A stretch of 64,000 bases of DNA, from NCBI RefSeq assembly GCF_000211815.1, contig NZ_GL890940.1, positions 16,190-80,189 on the forward strand, written 5' to 3'. Position 1 is the first letter of the stretch, and the number at the start of each line of letters is the position of its first letter. Under the pieces are notes generated by a model. That model saw only the letters and a list, made by a program, of their open reading frames with translations. It was not told where the DNA came from and searched no databases. The position numbers and the translations under genes were made by a program. The stretch comes from Moorena producens 3L. GTDB taxonomy: Bacteria; Cyanobacteriota; Cyanobacteriia; Cyanobacteriales; Coleofasciculaceae. Of the stretch, positions 8,835 to 17,995 are shown piece after piece.

Positions 8835-8960
8835 CTTGATGCAGTCGCTCATGGGGAGGGGCTGTGTGCGGAACCTGCGTCCGCACCTTGTAAGCCCCGT
8901 GGAAACCCCCAAGACCGCGCTGCATCGCTAACTTTCTGGGGGGGTTTCCCCCCCGGTGGC
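8835..8960. repeat. Modular palindromic repeat (GTCTTGATGCA...GGGGG family)
   Basis: Begins CTTGTCTTGATGCAGTCGC and contains nested palindromes (GTGTGCGGAACCTGCGTCCGCAC and CCCCCAAGACCGCGCTGCATCGC). The same base unit, with different inserts, occurs at 31107-31256, 36290-36600, 48296-48500 and near 56750-56785. Noncoding. Confidence 0.7.
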
Positions 8961-9041
8961 TTTGGATTTGGTCTGATAGTATAGGATCACATCCGAAAGT
9001 TTCGGGTATTTTTGTGACATAAATCAAAAGTTGAACTCGCT

Positions 9042-9073
9042 AGCCGTAGATAGTATTTCTACGGCTATTTTTT
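9042..9073 (+). terminator. Rho-independent terminator
   Basis: A perfect 9-bp stem, AGCCGTAGA (9042-9050) with TCTACGGCT (9058-9066), followed by ATTTTTTG. It is placed to end the transcript from the promoter at 8564. Confidence 0.8.
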
Positions 9074-9175
9074 GTTTAAGCGGTCAGCTGTCAGCGGTCA
9101 GCTGTCAGCTATATCATAAGAGATGATAAAATTAGTAAAGAGTTTTTCAGAGCTATCAGGTAAACAGGATTTTTT

Positions 9176-9250
9176 CCCTATTGCCTATTGCCTATTGCCT
9201 ATTACCTATTACCTATTACCTATTACCTATTACCTATTACCTATTACCTA
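9176..9250. repeat. Heptanucleotide array (CCTATTG/CCTATTA)
   Basis: About ten 7-bp units, first CCTATTG and then CCTATTA. The array supplies the last codons and stop of the neighbouring thioesterase gene. Confidence 0.9.
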
Positions 9251-9647
9251 GCCATTGCACGATTTCTTCAGGTAAGGGAATTTTGGTTCTAGTCATTGCA
9301 TTAATACAAACGTGCTTGGTAATTGCCTTTGCCAGTAACTGTTGCGATGACGAAGCTTTAACAACTTGATAAGCAATTTCAAACTTACTTTCACTCAACT
9401 GCTCAGGCATCACATGAATCAGCAGTGGATCCCCACAAAACATAGGACGCAAGAAATCCACACTGGCATGAACAATCGGAATTGCCACAGCGGGCTTAGT
9501 GAAAAAGGACTTGAGATTAATGCCCGATGCATCTAGAGAGGCTTCATAGGCTTCATGGCAGATAGATAAAACATTAGCAAAATAGACCACACCAGCCGCA
9601 TCGGTATCTGAAAACCGAACAGTGCGATTATAAGTAAAAGAGATCAT
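9237..9647 (-). CDS. Hotdog acyl-CoA thioesterase, probably 1,4-dihydroxy-2-naphthoyl-CoA hydrolase
   Basis: A 136-aa single hotdog domain of the 4-hydroxybenzoyl-CoA thioesterase family. The active-site region is F-S-D-T-D-A-A-G-V-V-Y-F-A-N (residues about 12-25), in which the second Asp is the usual catalytic residue, followed by I-C-H-E-A-Y-E-A-S-L. This pattern is typical of cyanobacterial DHNA-CoA hydrolases of phylloquinone synthesis. It stands alone, so the context adds no support. The last residues (L-G-N-R-stop) come from the heptamer array downstream, so the original C-terminus may have been slightly different. Other acyl-CoA substrates remain possible. Confidence 0.85.
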   Translation of the reverse strand: MISFTYNRTVRFSDTDAAGVVYFANVLSICHEAYEASLDASGINLKSFFTKPAVAIPIVHASVDFLRPMFCGDPLLIHVMPEQLSESKFEIAYQVVKASSSQQLLAKAITKHVCINAMTRTKIPLPEEIVQWLGNR

Positions 9648-9654
9648 ACCATTT

Positions 9655-9895
9655 CAGTTATCAGCTATCAGCTATCAGCTATCAGCTAATTCGCTACGCG
9701 CACGCTACGCGAACAGCTATCAGCTGAATGCTTACAAAGTTTCTGCCCATAGCGTAACCTCCTTGAGGTGCTATTGAATAAAATAAGCTGACGGCTGTTC
9801 GCGTAGCGTGGCCTAAGGCCAACGGCTGATGGCTGTTCGCGTAGCGTGAGCTTTTAGCTCACGGCTGAATGCTTACACAACTAACAATTAACAAT
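9655..9895. repeat. Mixed short repeats between divergent genes
   Basis: Contains CAGCTAT heptamers and three GTTCGCGTAGCG-type palindromes. No ORF or clear promoter is seen apart from what must lie near 9890 for the hydrolase gene. Confidence 0.7.
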
Positions 9896-9899
9896 TAAC

Positions 9900-10748
9900 A
9901 TGAATGGGATCAAAAAAACCTCTCAAGCAGCAGTATATCTCAACACTGACCTCCAGGGGTCAGGATTCCCAATTCTCTGCCTTCACGGTCATCCAGCCTC
10001 AAGTCAGTGCCTTTCAGTTTTTACCCAACATCTATCCCAGAGGTTCTGGACTATCAGCCCTGATTTGCGAGGATATGGTAAAAGTCCAGCTGATCGGGAT
10101 TTTCAGATGACCGACCACTTGACTGACTTGGAATCCCTGCTCGACTATTACAAAATTGACCGCTGTTTGATACTAGGTTGGTCTTTAGGGGGAATTTTGG
10201 CAATGGAGCTTGCCCTGACGCTACCTCAGAGAGTCACGGGTTTAATTTTAATCGCCACAGCCGCTCGACCTTGGGGTAATCATCCCCCCATTAGTTGGCA
10301 GGATAATCTCTATACCGGCATCGCTGGTGTCTTAAATTGGTTACAACCAGGATGGCAATGGAATATTGACACATTTGGTAAGCGATCGCTTTTTCGGTAC
10401 CTGATCCAACAACACACAACCAGCACCTACCAGTATATTGCCAAGCACGCCATATCAGCCTACTTACAGACCTCCCAAGCCGCTACACAAGCACTCAACA
10501 CTGCCATTAGGGCTGGGTATAACCGTTTGCCAGACTTAAACCAGATTCAATGTCCCTCCCTGGTCTTAGCAGGAGCTGCTGATCGCCATATTACCGCAGC
10601 ATCCAGTCGAGAAACCGCTAAACATCTCAAGGATAGCCAATGGCAATGCTATGACAATACTGCTCACTTGTTTCCTTGGGAAATTCCCGATCAGGTTTTA
10701 AAAGATATCGACAGCTGGATTAGCAATAATCCCCAAGTTGTGAGGTGA
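9900..10748 (+). CDS. Alpha/beta-fold hydrolase
   Basis: A 282-aa protein. The elements of the fold appear in order: oxyanion motif L-C-L-H-G-H-P-A (residues about 26-33), S-P-D-L-R-G-Y-G-K-S, nucleophile elbow G-W-S-L-G-G (Ser about 95), acid residue in A-G-A-A-D-R-H-I and catalytic His in N-T-A-H-L-F-P-W-E. The length and pattern fit cytosolic esterase or lactonase relatives. The substrate cannot be read from sequence. It is a single gene bounded on both sides by repeat arrays. Confidence 0.88.
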   Translation: MNGIKKTSQAAVYLNTDLQGSGFPILCLHGHPASSQCLSVFTQHLSQRFWTISPDLRGYGKSPADRDFQMTDHLTDLESLLDYYKIDRCLILGWSLGGILAMELALTLPQRVTGLILIATAARPWGNHPPISWQDNLYTGIAGVLNWLQPGWQWNIDTFGKRSLFRYLIQQHTTSTYQYIAKHAISAYLQTSQAATQALNTAIRAGYNRLPDLNQIQCPSLVLAGAADRHITAASSRETAKHLKDSQWQCYDNTAHLFPWEIPDQVLKDIDSWISNNPQVVR

Positions 10749-10961
10749 TCAGAATGTATAATTTAGAATTTAGAATGCAGAATTTAGAATGTATAATTTA
10801 AAATGTAGAATTAATAATTTATAATTTAAAATGTAGAATTTTGAATTAATTCAAAGCTGATAGCTGTTGGCGTAGCCTGCCCGTAGCGCATATTATGACA
10901 ATTCTTAATTCTTAATTGAAAGCTGAAAGCTGATAGCTGATAGCTGATAGCTTACAAGTCT

Positions 10962-11222
10962 CAATTCTCAAGTCTCAAGTCTCAATTCTCAAGTCTCAAG
11001 TCTCAATTCTCAATTCTCAATTCTCAAGTCTCAATTCTCAAGTCTCAAGTCTCAAGTCTCAAGTCTCAATTCTCAAGTCTCAAGTCTCAATTCTCAATTC
11101 TCAAGTCTCAAGTCTCAAGTCTCAATTCTCAATTCTCAATTCTCAATTCTCAATTCTACATTCTCAATTCTACATTCTCAATTCTACATTCTACATTCTA
11201 CATTCTACATTCTACATTCTAA
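10962..11222. repeat. Long heptanucleotide array (TCTCAAG/TCTCAAT/TCTACAT)
   Basis: About 37 consecutive 7-bp units running directly up to the GNAT gene. Three related unit types occur in blocks, a pattern expected from slippage plus point mutation. The rest of the 10749-11234 gap is AT-rich AATTTAGAAT-type repeat with no gene. Confidence 0.92.
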
Positions 11223-11234
11223 ATATGGTTAAGC

Positions 11235-11714
11235 ATGATGACGACAATTGAAGTACGTCCTGTTAAAACTAAACAAGAGTTAGAGGATATGTACCACCAG
11301 CGGTGGCTTGTGCTCAGAGAGCCTATGGGCATGGAAAAAGGAACAGAACAAGACAAGTACGATAGTAGTGCTTTTCATCTCGTTGCTGTCTGTAATAATC
11401 AGGTAATTGGTTCAGCAAGATTAAGAGAATTGTCTCCCGGATTGGGCAGTATTGCCTACGTTGCACTATTACCTGAATTTCGTCACCAAGGAATCGGCAC
11501 CAAACTGATGGAAACATTAATTGAAAAAGCCAAAGCAAACAATTTCAATGCTTTAAGACTACTGAGTAGAATTAATGCCCTAGGTTTCTATAGTCGCCTT
11601 GGTTTTATAGCCGACGGTGACCAATTTGATTATGTTGGCATCAGCCACCAATTCATGTATCTTAATATATCTAGTCAAGGGAATAGGGAACAGGGAGTAG
11701 GGAGTAGGGAGTAG
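11235..11714 (+). CDS. GNAT family N-acetyltransferase
   Basis: A 159-aa GNAT domain. The acetyl-CoA binding motif is L-P-E-F-R-H-Q-G-I-G-T-K-L-M (residues about 76-89), preceded by the beta-4 strand G-S-I-A-Y-V-A-L. It is close to the ElaA/GNAT proteins that acetylate small amines or protein N-termini. The last 12 residues (G-N-R-E-Q-G-V-G-S-R-E) are encoded by a GGGAGTA heptamer array, so the true domain ends near residue 147. The start is ATG 11235 or the Met codon just after it. The target is unknown. Confidence 0.87.
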   Translation: MMTTIEVRPVKTKQELEDMYHQRWLVLREPMGMEKGTEQDKYDSSAFHLVAVCNNQVIGSARLRELSPGLGSIAYVALLPEFRHQGIGTKLMETLIEKAKANNFNALRLLSRINALGFYSRLGFIADGDQFDYVGISHQFMYLNISSQGNREQGVGSRE

Positions 11715-11966
11715 GGAGTAGGGAGTAGGGAGCGGTGCGACCCCGCGCTTTTTCAAAGCTAAGCGTGAACGCGCACCGTAGGGAATATGCCATCAAAAAT
11801 TATCACAATTCCTACACGGACTCTATACCAATGACTAAGTAAATTACTAACACCAGTAACTCTATATTTAAGGTGCGTTGATAACGCACCCTACTAGTTG
11901 AGCTGACGGCTGACCGCTGACGGCTGACTGCTGACTGCTGACGGCTGACTGCTAAATGCTTACCTC

Positions 11967-12968
11967 TTAGCTTGCCATCTGCGGTTGATAAACTGGAAGA
12001 ATTTCCAGCAATTCCGAGTAAAGGCAGAGATTCTTAATAGTATATTTAACAAATAGTGACTCTTTCTGAGCACCACAAGATCCTTTCAGCTGCAATGTCT
12101 TACTTTCATCTTTAACTAATTCAGCACGACAATGGTAAATCAAGCCATTAGGTTTTTCAAAGCTGATCTCAGCTTGAATAGAATCCTGATTCACATCTTC
12201 CTTAATAATTGAACCACCAACTTTGTGCTTAAACCAATCCCATCCGTAGCGGAGGATAAGTTCCCTTTCCAATACCTGAATTTTAGTCGGTAGAATTCCC
12301 CAACCTCGATAAACCCGATTGAAGCATTCAATATCACCACTACGGATTAAAATTGATTTAAATGAATCTTGATCTAAGACACCATAGTATCTTCCATCTG
12401 GCAAGTCAATGGCAGTGGGAGCAAACCGATGACCACCAAAGTGGCTGGCTTTCCAGAGTCTGACATTGCTTAAAGATAACTCAGCAACAGTAGCTAAGGC
12501 TTTGCAGTAAAAAGGATTACCATACCTGGCGCAACACACATCATGGCTACCATGGGTACAAACTAAAATGTCTCTAGTATCACTGTCTTGTGTGACACAG
12601 TTTGGCGTTTCTCCAGCTAAGAATTGTCTGACAATCCCAGCTACCTCACCAAGATTAGTCACATCAAACTCTAGCTTGCTGTACCCTTTTAACCTGGCTT
12701 CACCGTTGTGACTATAAATCAAAAGCTTAGTCTGATCTGCTTTTAGAGTTTTATTATTAGCAATCAGTAGGAATCTTACTGGCAGCTTACGCTGCTTTAC
12801 CTCATCCACCAATTTCCTAAGATTGTCTGGAATATACTTAGAATCCATGGCATTAGACAGCCACGGTTGGCGGCATTATACTAAAACATACACTTGGTAA
12901 TTAGTACCACTACCGATAATGTCTTCGGCTAACTGCTGTGAATGGTCAGAACAAAAAAAAGTGTTCAT
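11967..12968 (-). pseudogene. Sucraseferredoxin-like (thioredoxin-like 2Fe-2S) gene with an in-frame TAA at codon 31
   Basis: The gene starts at ATG 12968, with GGAG eight bases upstream. It codes M-N-T-F-F-C-S-D-H-S for 30 residues, meets TAA at 12876-12878, then continues in the same frame (C-R-Q-P-W-L-S-N-A-M-D-S-K-Y) to the stop at 11967. Relatives usually have Glu at the stop position, so a single GAA-to-TAA change explains it. The rest is intact, with the family motifs C-T-H-G-S-H-D-V-C-C-A-R-Y-G and A-S-H-F-G-G-H-R-F-A-P-T. Re-initiation at ATG 12848 would give a 293-aa protein lacking the first Cys region. The role of the family in cyanobacteria is unclear. Confidence 0.8.
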
Positions 12969-13183
12969 CGTTTTATCTCCTTAATTGTCATTTTATAAAA
13001 AAATATAAATATTTTTTCTAGCATTTTTAATAGCTATGATATACAGATAATTGGTTTCTTGATTCCCGATTCCCGATTCCCGTTCCCCTCCTGGGAGGGG
13101 TTAGGGGTGGGTTCCGATTCCCGATTCCCGTTCCCCTCCTGGGAGGGGTTAGGGGTGGGTTCCGATTCCCGATTCCCTATTAC

Positions 13184-14341
13184 TTATACTCTGGTATCAA
13201 CAAAAATTATTCCTTCAGTAACTAAATGGGTTAAAAGAGGAACAACATCAACCTCCCAATCGAAACCTGGTAACCATGTCATGACATTACTACCGGTAAA
13301 CCTCTCTCTGGTGAATAAATTTTCCACCAAGGATTCAGTTACTCCTCCTAAAATGATTTCTTTACCTGAAACGATAACTTGGTAGCCATTGTTATCTGGC
13401 AGCTGTGAAATTTTGAGGCGCTTAAATTTGGGATTACTAAACCTAGTCTTTACACCATTGGGAAATATATTAAATCCTGCTTGCGCAGGTAGAGAGTATC
13501 TAGCTAGTGGCTTGACTAAGCCATCAAGATAACGGTTATATCGTTCCTGGATATCACTGTTAGTAAGGTATTCTTTGAAATTTTGGATTAAGTTATCAAT
13601 CGACTGATCTAATGGCTCAGCATCGAACCGCAGTGGTAAACTTTTACGCCAGGCTTCATTCTGCCGTAACTCACCTACTAACCAGTCTAAAAAATCTACA
13701 CCAGTCTGGCAATGAATCCCTAGGGTTAAATGTAGTGAAGGTTGATCTAGAGCAACAGCATAGTGCCAATGTCCACGGGGTATATACAACACATCACCAG
13801 GGGTAAGGGTACACTTCAAGTAAGGGTCTCCTTCCGGAGGTGTTTCAGAGGCTGATTTTTGCTCAGTCAAGGGGTATTTTAGAGTATCGCTAAATACATA
13901 CCATTCCTTGTTTCCCTCTATTTGCAAGATAAAGACTTCGTGAGTATCGTAGTGACAGGAAAATCCCTGTTTACTGGGCCATGAACAATAGGAATTGACT
14001 TGAGCACTATAGCCTAAATCTTGTCTAACTTCTGAGGTGAAGTTAGTAATTTCTGGTACTAGTTTATGTACCTTGTCGATGATTAGAGTTGCCCCTGACT
14101 GGCACCACTTGATCAGATTCGCGTTTTCCTTTTCCTCCAAAACTTTGCCATCTAAGGCTAAGCGCAGCTCCGGATACTTGAATTGATGGAAATTCAGCAG
14201 ATCGGTGAGTTTTTGCCAAGAAAATAGATCAGCAAACTTCCTTTCGTCCTCACTTGGAATAAATAGTGCTTTACTCGTCCAATGGTATTCTAGGAATTTA
14301 TGCTCACTGTATGGCTTGAGGATTTTTGCGAGCACTGACAT
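13184..14341 (-). CDS. JmjC/cupin-type Fe(II)/2-oxoglutarate oxygenase
   Basis: A 385-aa protein. The cupin core has the iron ligands H-x-D (His130, Asp132 in C-H-Y-D-T-H-E) and the distal His (about 193 in P-R-G-H-W-H-Y-A), following P-G-D-V-L-Y-I. After the core come a helical region and a C-terminal winged-helix-like part (about 330-385). This order resembles the RoxA/YcfD-type ribosomal oxygenases (Cupin_4), which hydroxylate Arg or His in peptides. A 52-aa peptide gene lies 185 bases upstream on the same strand, so a peptide-modifying role is attractive but unproven. The ribosome-binding site is weak. All key residues are present, so the enzyme is probably active. Confidence 0.85.
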   Translation of the reverse strand: MSVLAKILKPYSEHKFLEYHWTSKALFIPSEDERKFADLFSWQKLTDLLNFHQFKYPELRLALDGKVLEEKENANLIKWCQSGATLIIDKVHKLVPEITNFTSEVRQDLGYSAQVNSYCSWPSKQGFSCHYDTHEVFILQIEGNKEWYVFSDTLKYPLTEQKSASETPPEGDPYLKCTLTPGDVLYIPRGHWHYAVALDQPSLHLTLGIHCQTGVDFLDWLVGELRQNEAWRKSLPLRFDAEPLDQSIDNLIQNFKEYLTNSDIQERYNRYLDGLVKPLARYSLPAQAGFNIFPNGVKTRFSNPKFKRLKISQLPDNNGYQVIVSGKEIILGGVTESLVENLFTRERFTGSNVMTWLPGFDWEVDVVPLLTHLVTEGIIFVDTRV

Positions 14342-14465
14342 AACTATTTGATAAAAATTAGCAACAAATAATTTATACTAAGCAAATAGCTTGCACCAGA
14401 AATATAATTGAGAAAATTTCTCTAATTTCTGATACAAGCTCGGATTAAGCCAACACTATTAGCAA

Positions 14466-14555
14466 CTAATTATTGCTAACAATTCTGGGCTCATAAGCAA
14501 TAGCTACCTGATCAGGCCAGATAGTTTCAGGATTCCTCGCTTCTAAGATCACCAC
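14466..14555 (-). other. Overlapping 29-codon frame after the peptide gene
   Basis: In another frame from the 52-aa peptide gene, a GTG at 14555 opens V-I-L-E-A-R-N-P-E-T-I-W-P-D-Q-V and ends with V-S-N-N and a stop at 14466. The residue choice looks protein-like. It could be a second short peptide, or the original C-terminus of the peptide gene after a frameshift. No ribosome-binding site is obvious. Confidence 0.3.
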
Positions 14556-14685
14556 CGTCAGCGTCAGTATTTAGGCAAGATTCAGTAGTCTTATGGGAAT
14601 TATTAGGAACGATTTCCTTGATTTCGAGTGTAATTTTGCTAGCAGGGCGCTTTTCAGCAGTAAATCCTTTGATTTGCTCTAACAT
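14527..14685 (-). CDS. 52-aa peptide upstream of the JmjC oxygenase (candidate RiPP-like precursor)
   Basis: A short gene with ATG at 14685 and GGAG seven bases upstream, a good ribosome-binding site. The peptide begins M-L-E-Q-I-K-G-F-T-A-E-K-R-P-A, a charged leader-like N-terminus, and ends E-S-C-L-N-T-D-A-D-G-G-D-L-R-S-E-E-S, rich in Asp, Ser and Thr with one Cys. It is on the same strand as the JmjC oxygenase, 185 bases ahead of it. Ribosomally made, modified peptides often have this size and layout, with a tailoring enzyme just downstream. No leader-binding domain or protease gene is near. The IS630 copy 91 bases upstream may have cut off its promoter. Confidence 0.5.
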   Translation of the reverse strand: MLEQIKGFTAEKRPASKITLEIKEIVPNNSHKTTESCLNTDADGGDLRSEES

Positions 14686-14775
14686 ACTGTGTCTCCATCT
14701 AGTGTAGATTCACCCTTTTGCTGCTTAACCTTTCGGCTATTGCTGGAAAGGCTCAGTGATCGGGTCTATTTTATA

Positions 14776-15987
14776 AGCTGTTCGGCATTTAAATTGGTAT
14801 AATAAAAATTAATAAATAACCCAATAATAGGAAATATGCCAGCAAAAAATTATCTGACACAAGAGCAAAAAACAATACTTCAAAAAGCCTTAAAAATAGA
14901 AGAAAATGGAAATATTAGAGAACGTATTTTAATTTTGCTGTTGTTGAATAGTGGAAAAACACAGTTAGAAATTGCTGAAGTTTTGGGTTGTTCAAAGAAC
15001 ACAGTCTGTTATTGGTGTGTCCACGGAGATCCAGATGACTTAGAGAGTCTTAAAGATAAAAGAATGAAAGGCAATCACCAAAAAGCAACAAAACAATATA
15101 TAGAAGTATTATTAGAATTAGTCGAAAAAGAACCCGAAGAATTAGGATATGAATTTGGTCGATGGACAGCTCAAAAATTAGCCGTTAATTTAGAAGATAC
15201 AACAGGCATCAAGTTAAGTGGGTCTCAAGTTCGTAGGATACTAGTCAAGAAAAAATATGTTTACCTTTGGTCAAAGTATAGCTTAGATTCTAAAAAAGAC
15301 CCTAAAAAAAGGGAAGCATTTAAAAAGAAACTAGATGAGTATTTAAAAATAGAAAAAGAAAGCCCAGAGCGTCTTCAGGTATGGTTTTGGGATGAAAGCG
15401 GATTTAGTTTGAGAGTCATCAGAAGAAAAAACTGGTGTAAAAGAGGAAAGCGAAAAAAAGTTAGAGGAGACCGTTCGCGCAGCGTCGGGCTTTGCCCGAA
15501 AGGCAAGGGAGAGTTAATGTGATGGGAGCTTTGCGATATTCAGATAAAAAAAGATTTGTAGATTTCCTCAAAAAAAGCAATAGTCAAACTTTTTATGAAG
15601 TTTTAAAAACCTTTTATAAAGAGCTAGAAAATGAATGGATGGAAGCGGGTAATCAACTAGAAGACTTTGCTAAGAAAGGACCGAAAATCGTCATTATTTT
15701 AGACAATGCTAGTTTTCACAAAAAAGCCGAATATATTCATAAAATAGAAGAAGATATGCCGAATATTTATTTAGAATATCTTCCCGAGTATAGTCCTGAT
15801 TATAACTTAATTGAATTGGTTTGGCATTCAGCAAAAGAATATATTGCCAATCGAGTTTTCAAATCAATTGAAGAATTAGAATGTTTGTTAAATCATCTTT
15901 TAAATGAAGGAGGGTTAATTATAAAATGGGTACGAAAAATAAAAAACAAAGGCAATGCTGTTATCACAGTTTAAATGCGCAACAGCT
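14776..15987 (+). mobile_element. IS630-family insertion sequence, copy 2 (1,212 bp)
   Basis: Same inverted ends and length as 2988-4199, flanked by TA at 14774-14775 and 15988-15989. It lies 91 bases upstream of the 52-aa peptide gene, pointing away from it, so it probably separates that gene from its original promoter. Confidence 0.95.
14836..15974 (+). pseudogene. IS630 transposase copy 2, with the same 41-bp insertion
   Basis: Almost identical to the transposase at 3048-4186, with N-terminal helix-turn-helix and DDE catalytic residues split between two frames. The 41-bp palindromic repeat lies at 15469-15509, at exactly the same place. One amino-acid difference is seen in the second part (A-K-K-G-P-K here, A-N-K-G-P-K in copy 1). 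The shared interruption shows that it predates the latest transposition. Confidence 0.85.
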
Positions 15988-15989
15988 TA

Positions 15990-16519
15990 CACTGTAACTC
16001 AAAGGCAACGCGGCAGTCAATAGTTGAGAAATTATTTTGATAAATTTTACTAAAGCTATCCTAAGCCTATAAGCTAAGAGTTAGCCTTAGAGAAGATCAA
16101 GCTTGTATAGTAAGGCTTGCTATGGTTTGCTTAGCAATAATTATTATTAATGAACTCTCTAGAGTTAAGTGGACTATAGAGAATCAGCAGTCGTCAGCTG
16201 TCAGCCGTCAGCTGTCAGCCGTGAGCATTAGGCTCACGCTATGGGAACAGCCTAATGCTTTACATAAACCTGGAACCAAAAAATTTAAGAGTTGGAGATT
16301 TTATCAAATTGAAAGTCTGGGTAAAAGCCCATCTAAGCATTCAGCAGTAAACCATTGGCCTTTGGCCAAGCGTGCCCATAAGCTAGCACCTCAAGTAGCG
16401 TGCGGATAGCGCTAATCGCTGATAGCTGATAGCTGAGAGCTGATAGCTGATAGCTGAGAGCTGATACGCGACACGCTGATAGCTTACCAGCACTCTGCTC
16501 TTAAGGAAGTGCTAAGCTG
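15990..16519. repeat. Gene-free repeat stretch
   Basis: About 530 bases. The part next to the IS (15990-16120) is unique sequence and may hold the displaced promoter of the peptide/JmjC genes. The rest is GTCAGCTGTCAGCC and GCTGATAGCTGA repeats and a GTAGCGTGCGG fragment. A 95-codon frame here is made of repeats and is not called. Confidence 0.6.
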
Positions 16520-17659
16520 TCACAGCAAGGTGGATAGACTCAGAAGTAGTACAGGAATCAAGAAGAAAACGCTTGCAATATAGACAAAGGCTAAATACTT
16601 CCGCTCAGTGGCAACAGCGGCTAAGGTTTCTGCACCCAGGATTGGCATTTGTCTCAACACAGGAATGCTGTAGATGATCACAACTGCGAGGCTGTTGTAA
16701 AGTAGATGCACTGTAGCTATTTCTAGAGCAGGGATTGGGTTTTCCGTTATTCCGGTCGCCGCAAGTAAAGCAGTGATACAGGTTCCGATATTTGCCCCTA
16801 GGGTGAAGGGATAAATTTCTTGTAAGCTCAATAAACCTGTACCAGCTAGGGGAACGATCAGGCTGGTGGTAGTTGAGGAAGATTGCACGATTACAGTGAC
16901 TAGTGTCCCAGAAGCAATCCCAGCAATGGGACCGTTACCGATAGCAGTGTGCAACATCTGATTCGCTCGTCCTACCATTAGGGTTTTGAGCAGTTTGCCA
17001 ATGAAAAAGATGGATAGGAAAATAACACTGATACCTAGGACAATCAGGGCAATACCATTAAATGGTTCTGGGAAAATGTTACTGATAGTTTTAATCCTAT
17101 CAGTGACTGGAGCAGTGGCAAATTTAATCAGATTAACGTTGTTTAAGCTGAGCGAGTTTTCCCCCACAACCAGGCTTGTTAAAAACAGACTAATCTTTTC
17201 CAGGAAGTGAGTGGTAATTTCCAAAGGTAGGAAGATAACGACACTAATCAGATTGAATAAGTCGTGGATGGTTGCAGCAGCAAAAGCCTGTTTAAATTCG
17301 TCCTTATTTTGAATATGTCCTAAACTAACCAGTGTATTAGTGATGGTGGTGCCAATGTTAGCGCCCATAACCATAGGAACAGCCGTTGCCACTGGCAAAC
17401 CACCAGCTACTAGACCTACAATAATCGAGGTTACTGTACTTGAAGATTGGATTAAAGCAGTTGCTAGGGTACCGACAATTAAAGCAGCAAAGGGATTAGT
17501 AGCAAACTCGAACAATTCCTTAGCTTGCTCCCCAGTAGCTGACCTAAAGCCTGTACCAATTATCCCTACTGCCAAAATTAGTAGGTAAACCAAAACCAGA
17601 ATACCTACCCATTTGTAGAAGCTAATAACAAGCTTGTCTGAGTTCTGAACCCTTTCCAT
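16520..17659 (-). CDS. Na/Pi-cotransporter family protein
   Basis: A 379-aa integral membrane protein with two inverted NptA-type repeats. Each carries a Q-S-S-S-T motif (A-L-I-Q-S-S-S-T-V-T-S and V-I-V-Q-S-S-S-T-T-T-S) followed by G-A-N-I-G-T. These motifs form the substrate pore in the NptA/SLC34 family, which moves phosphate with sodium. About nine hydrophobic segments are visible. The C-terminal PhoU-like domain of longer family members is absent, which is common in short bacterial forms. Single gene, ATG start. The likely role is phosphate transport across the plasma membrane; direction and ion are inferred from family only. Confidence 0.9.
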   Translation of the reverse strand: MERVQNSDKLVISFYKWVGILVLVYLLILAVGIIGTGFRSATGEQAKELFEFATNPFAALIVGTLATALIQSSSTVTSIIVGLVAGGLPVATAVPMVMGANIGTTITNTLVSLGHIQNKDEFKQAFAAATIHDLFNLISVVIFLPLEITTHFLEKISLFLTSLVVGENSLSLNNVNLIKFATAPVTDRIKTISNIFPEPFNGIALIVLGISVIFLSIFFIGKLLKTLMVGRANQMLHTAIGNGPIAGIASGTLVTVIVQSSSTTTSLIVPLAGTGLLSLQEIYPFTLGANIGTCITALLAATGITENPIPALEIATVHLLYNSLAVVIIYSIPVLRQMPILGAETLAAVATERKYLAFVYIASVFFLIPVLLLSLSTLL

Positions 17660-17705
17660 TACTTTATTATTACTGTATTAGTTTATTCAGCAACTACCAA
17701 GTCAA

Positions 17706-17955
17706 ACTGTAAGCTATCAGCTATCAGCTTTCAGCTATCAGCTATCAGCTATCAGCTATCAGCTATCAGCTTTCAGCTATCAGCTATCAGCTATCAGTTA
17801 TCAGCTATCAGTTATCAGCTTTCAGCTTATGCGCTACGCGCACGCTACTTGAGGTGCTTATGCGCTACGCGCACCCTAAGCGAACAGCCAAAGGCTGACG
17901 GCTGACGGCTGACGGCTGAAGGCTGAAGGCTGAAGGCTGAAGGCTGACCGCTGAC
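17706..17955. repeat. Heptanucleotide arrays (AGCTATC, then GGCTGAC/GGCTGAA)
   Basis: Two arrays separated by GCTACGCGCACGCTAC-type palindromes. They fill the gap between the Na/Pi transporter and the oxidoreductase. No gene is seen. Confidence 0.9.
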
Positions 17956-17995
17956 CGCTGTTCGCGTAGCGTGCGCGTAGCGCATATGCTTAAAA

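Noticed and set aside
8695..9027. 110-codon minus-strand frame over the 66-aa gene
   Set aside because: Runs through the modular palindrome (8835-8960) and overlaps a promoter-backed gene on the other strand.
13059..13385. 108-codon plus-strand frame before and over the JmjC gene end
   Set aside because: First half is repeat (F-P-F-P-S-W-E-G-L-G-V-G-S), second half overlaps the JmjC gene on the other strand.
16122..16409. 95-codon frame after the second IS630
   Set aside because: Mostly made of GTCAGCTGTCAGCC repeats; no ribosome-binding site or family.
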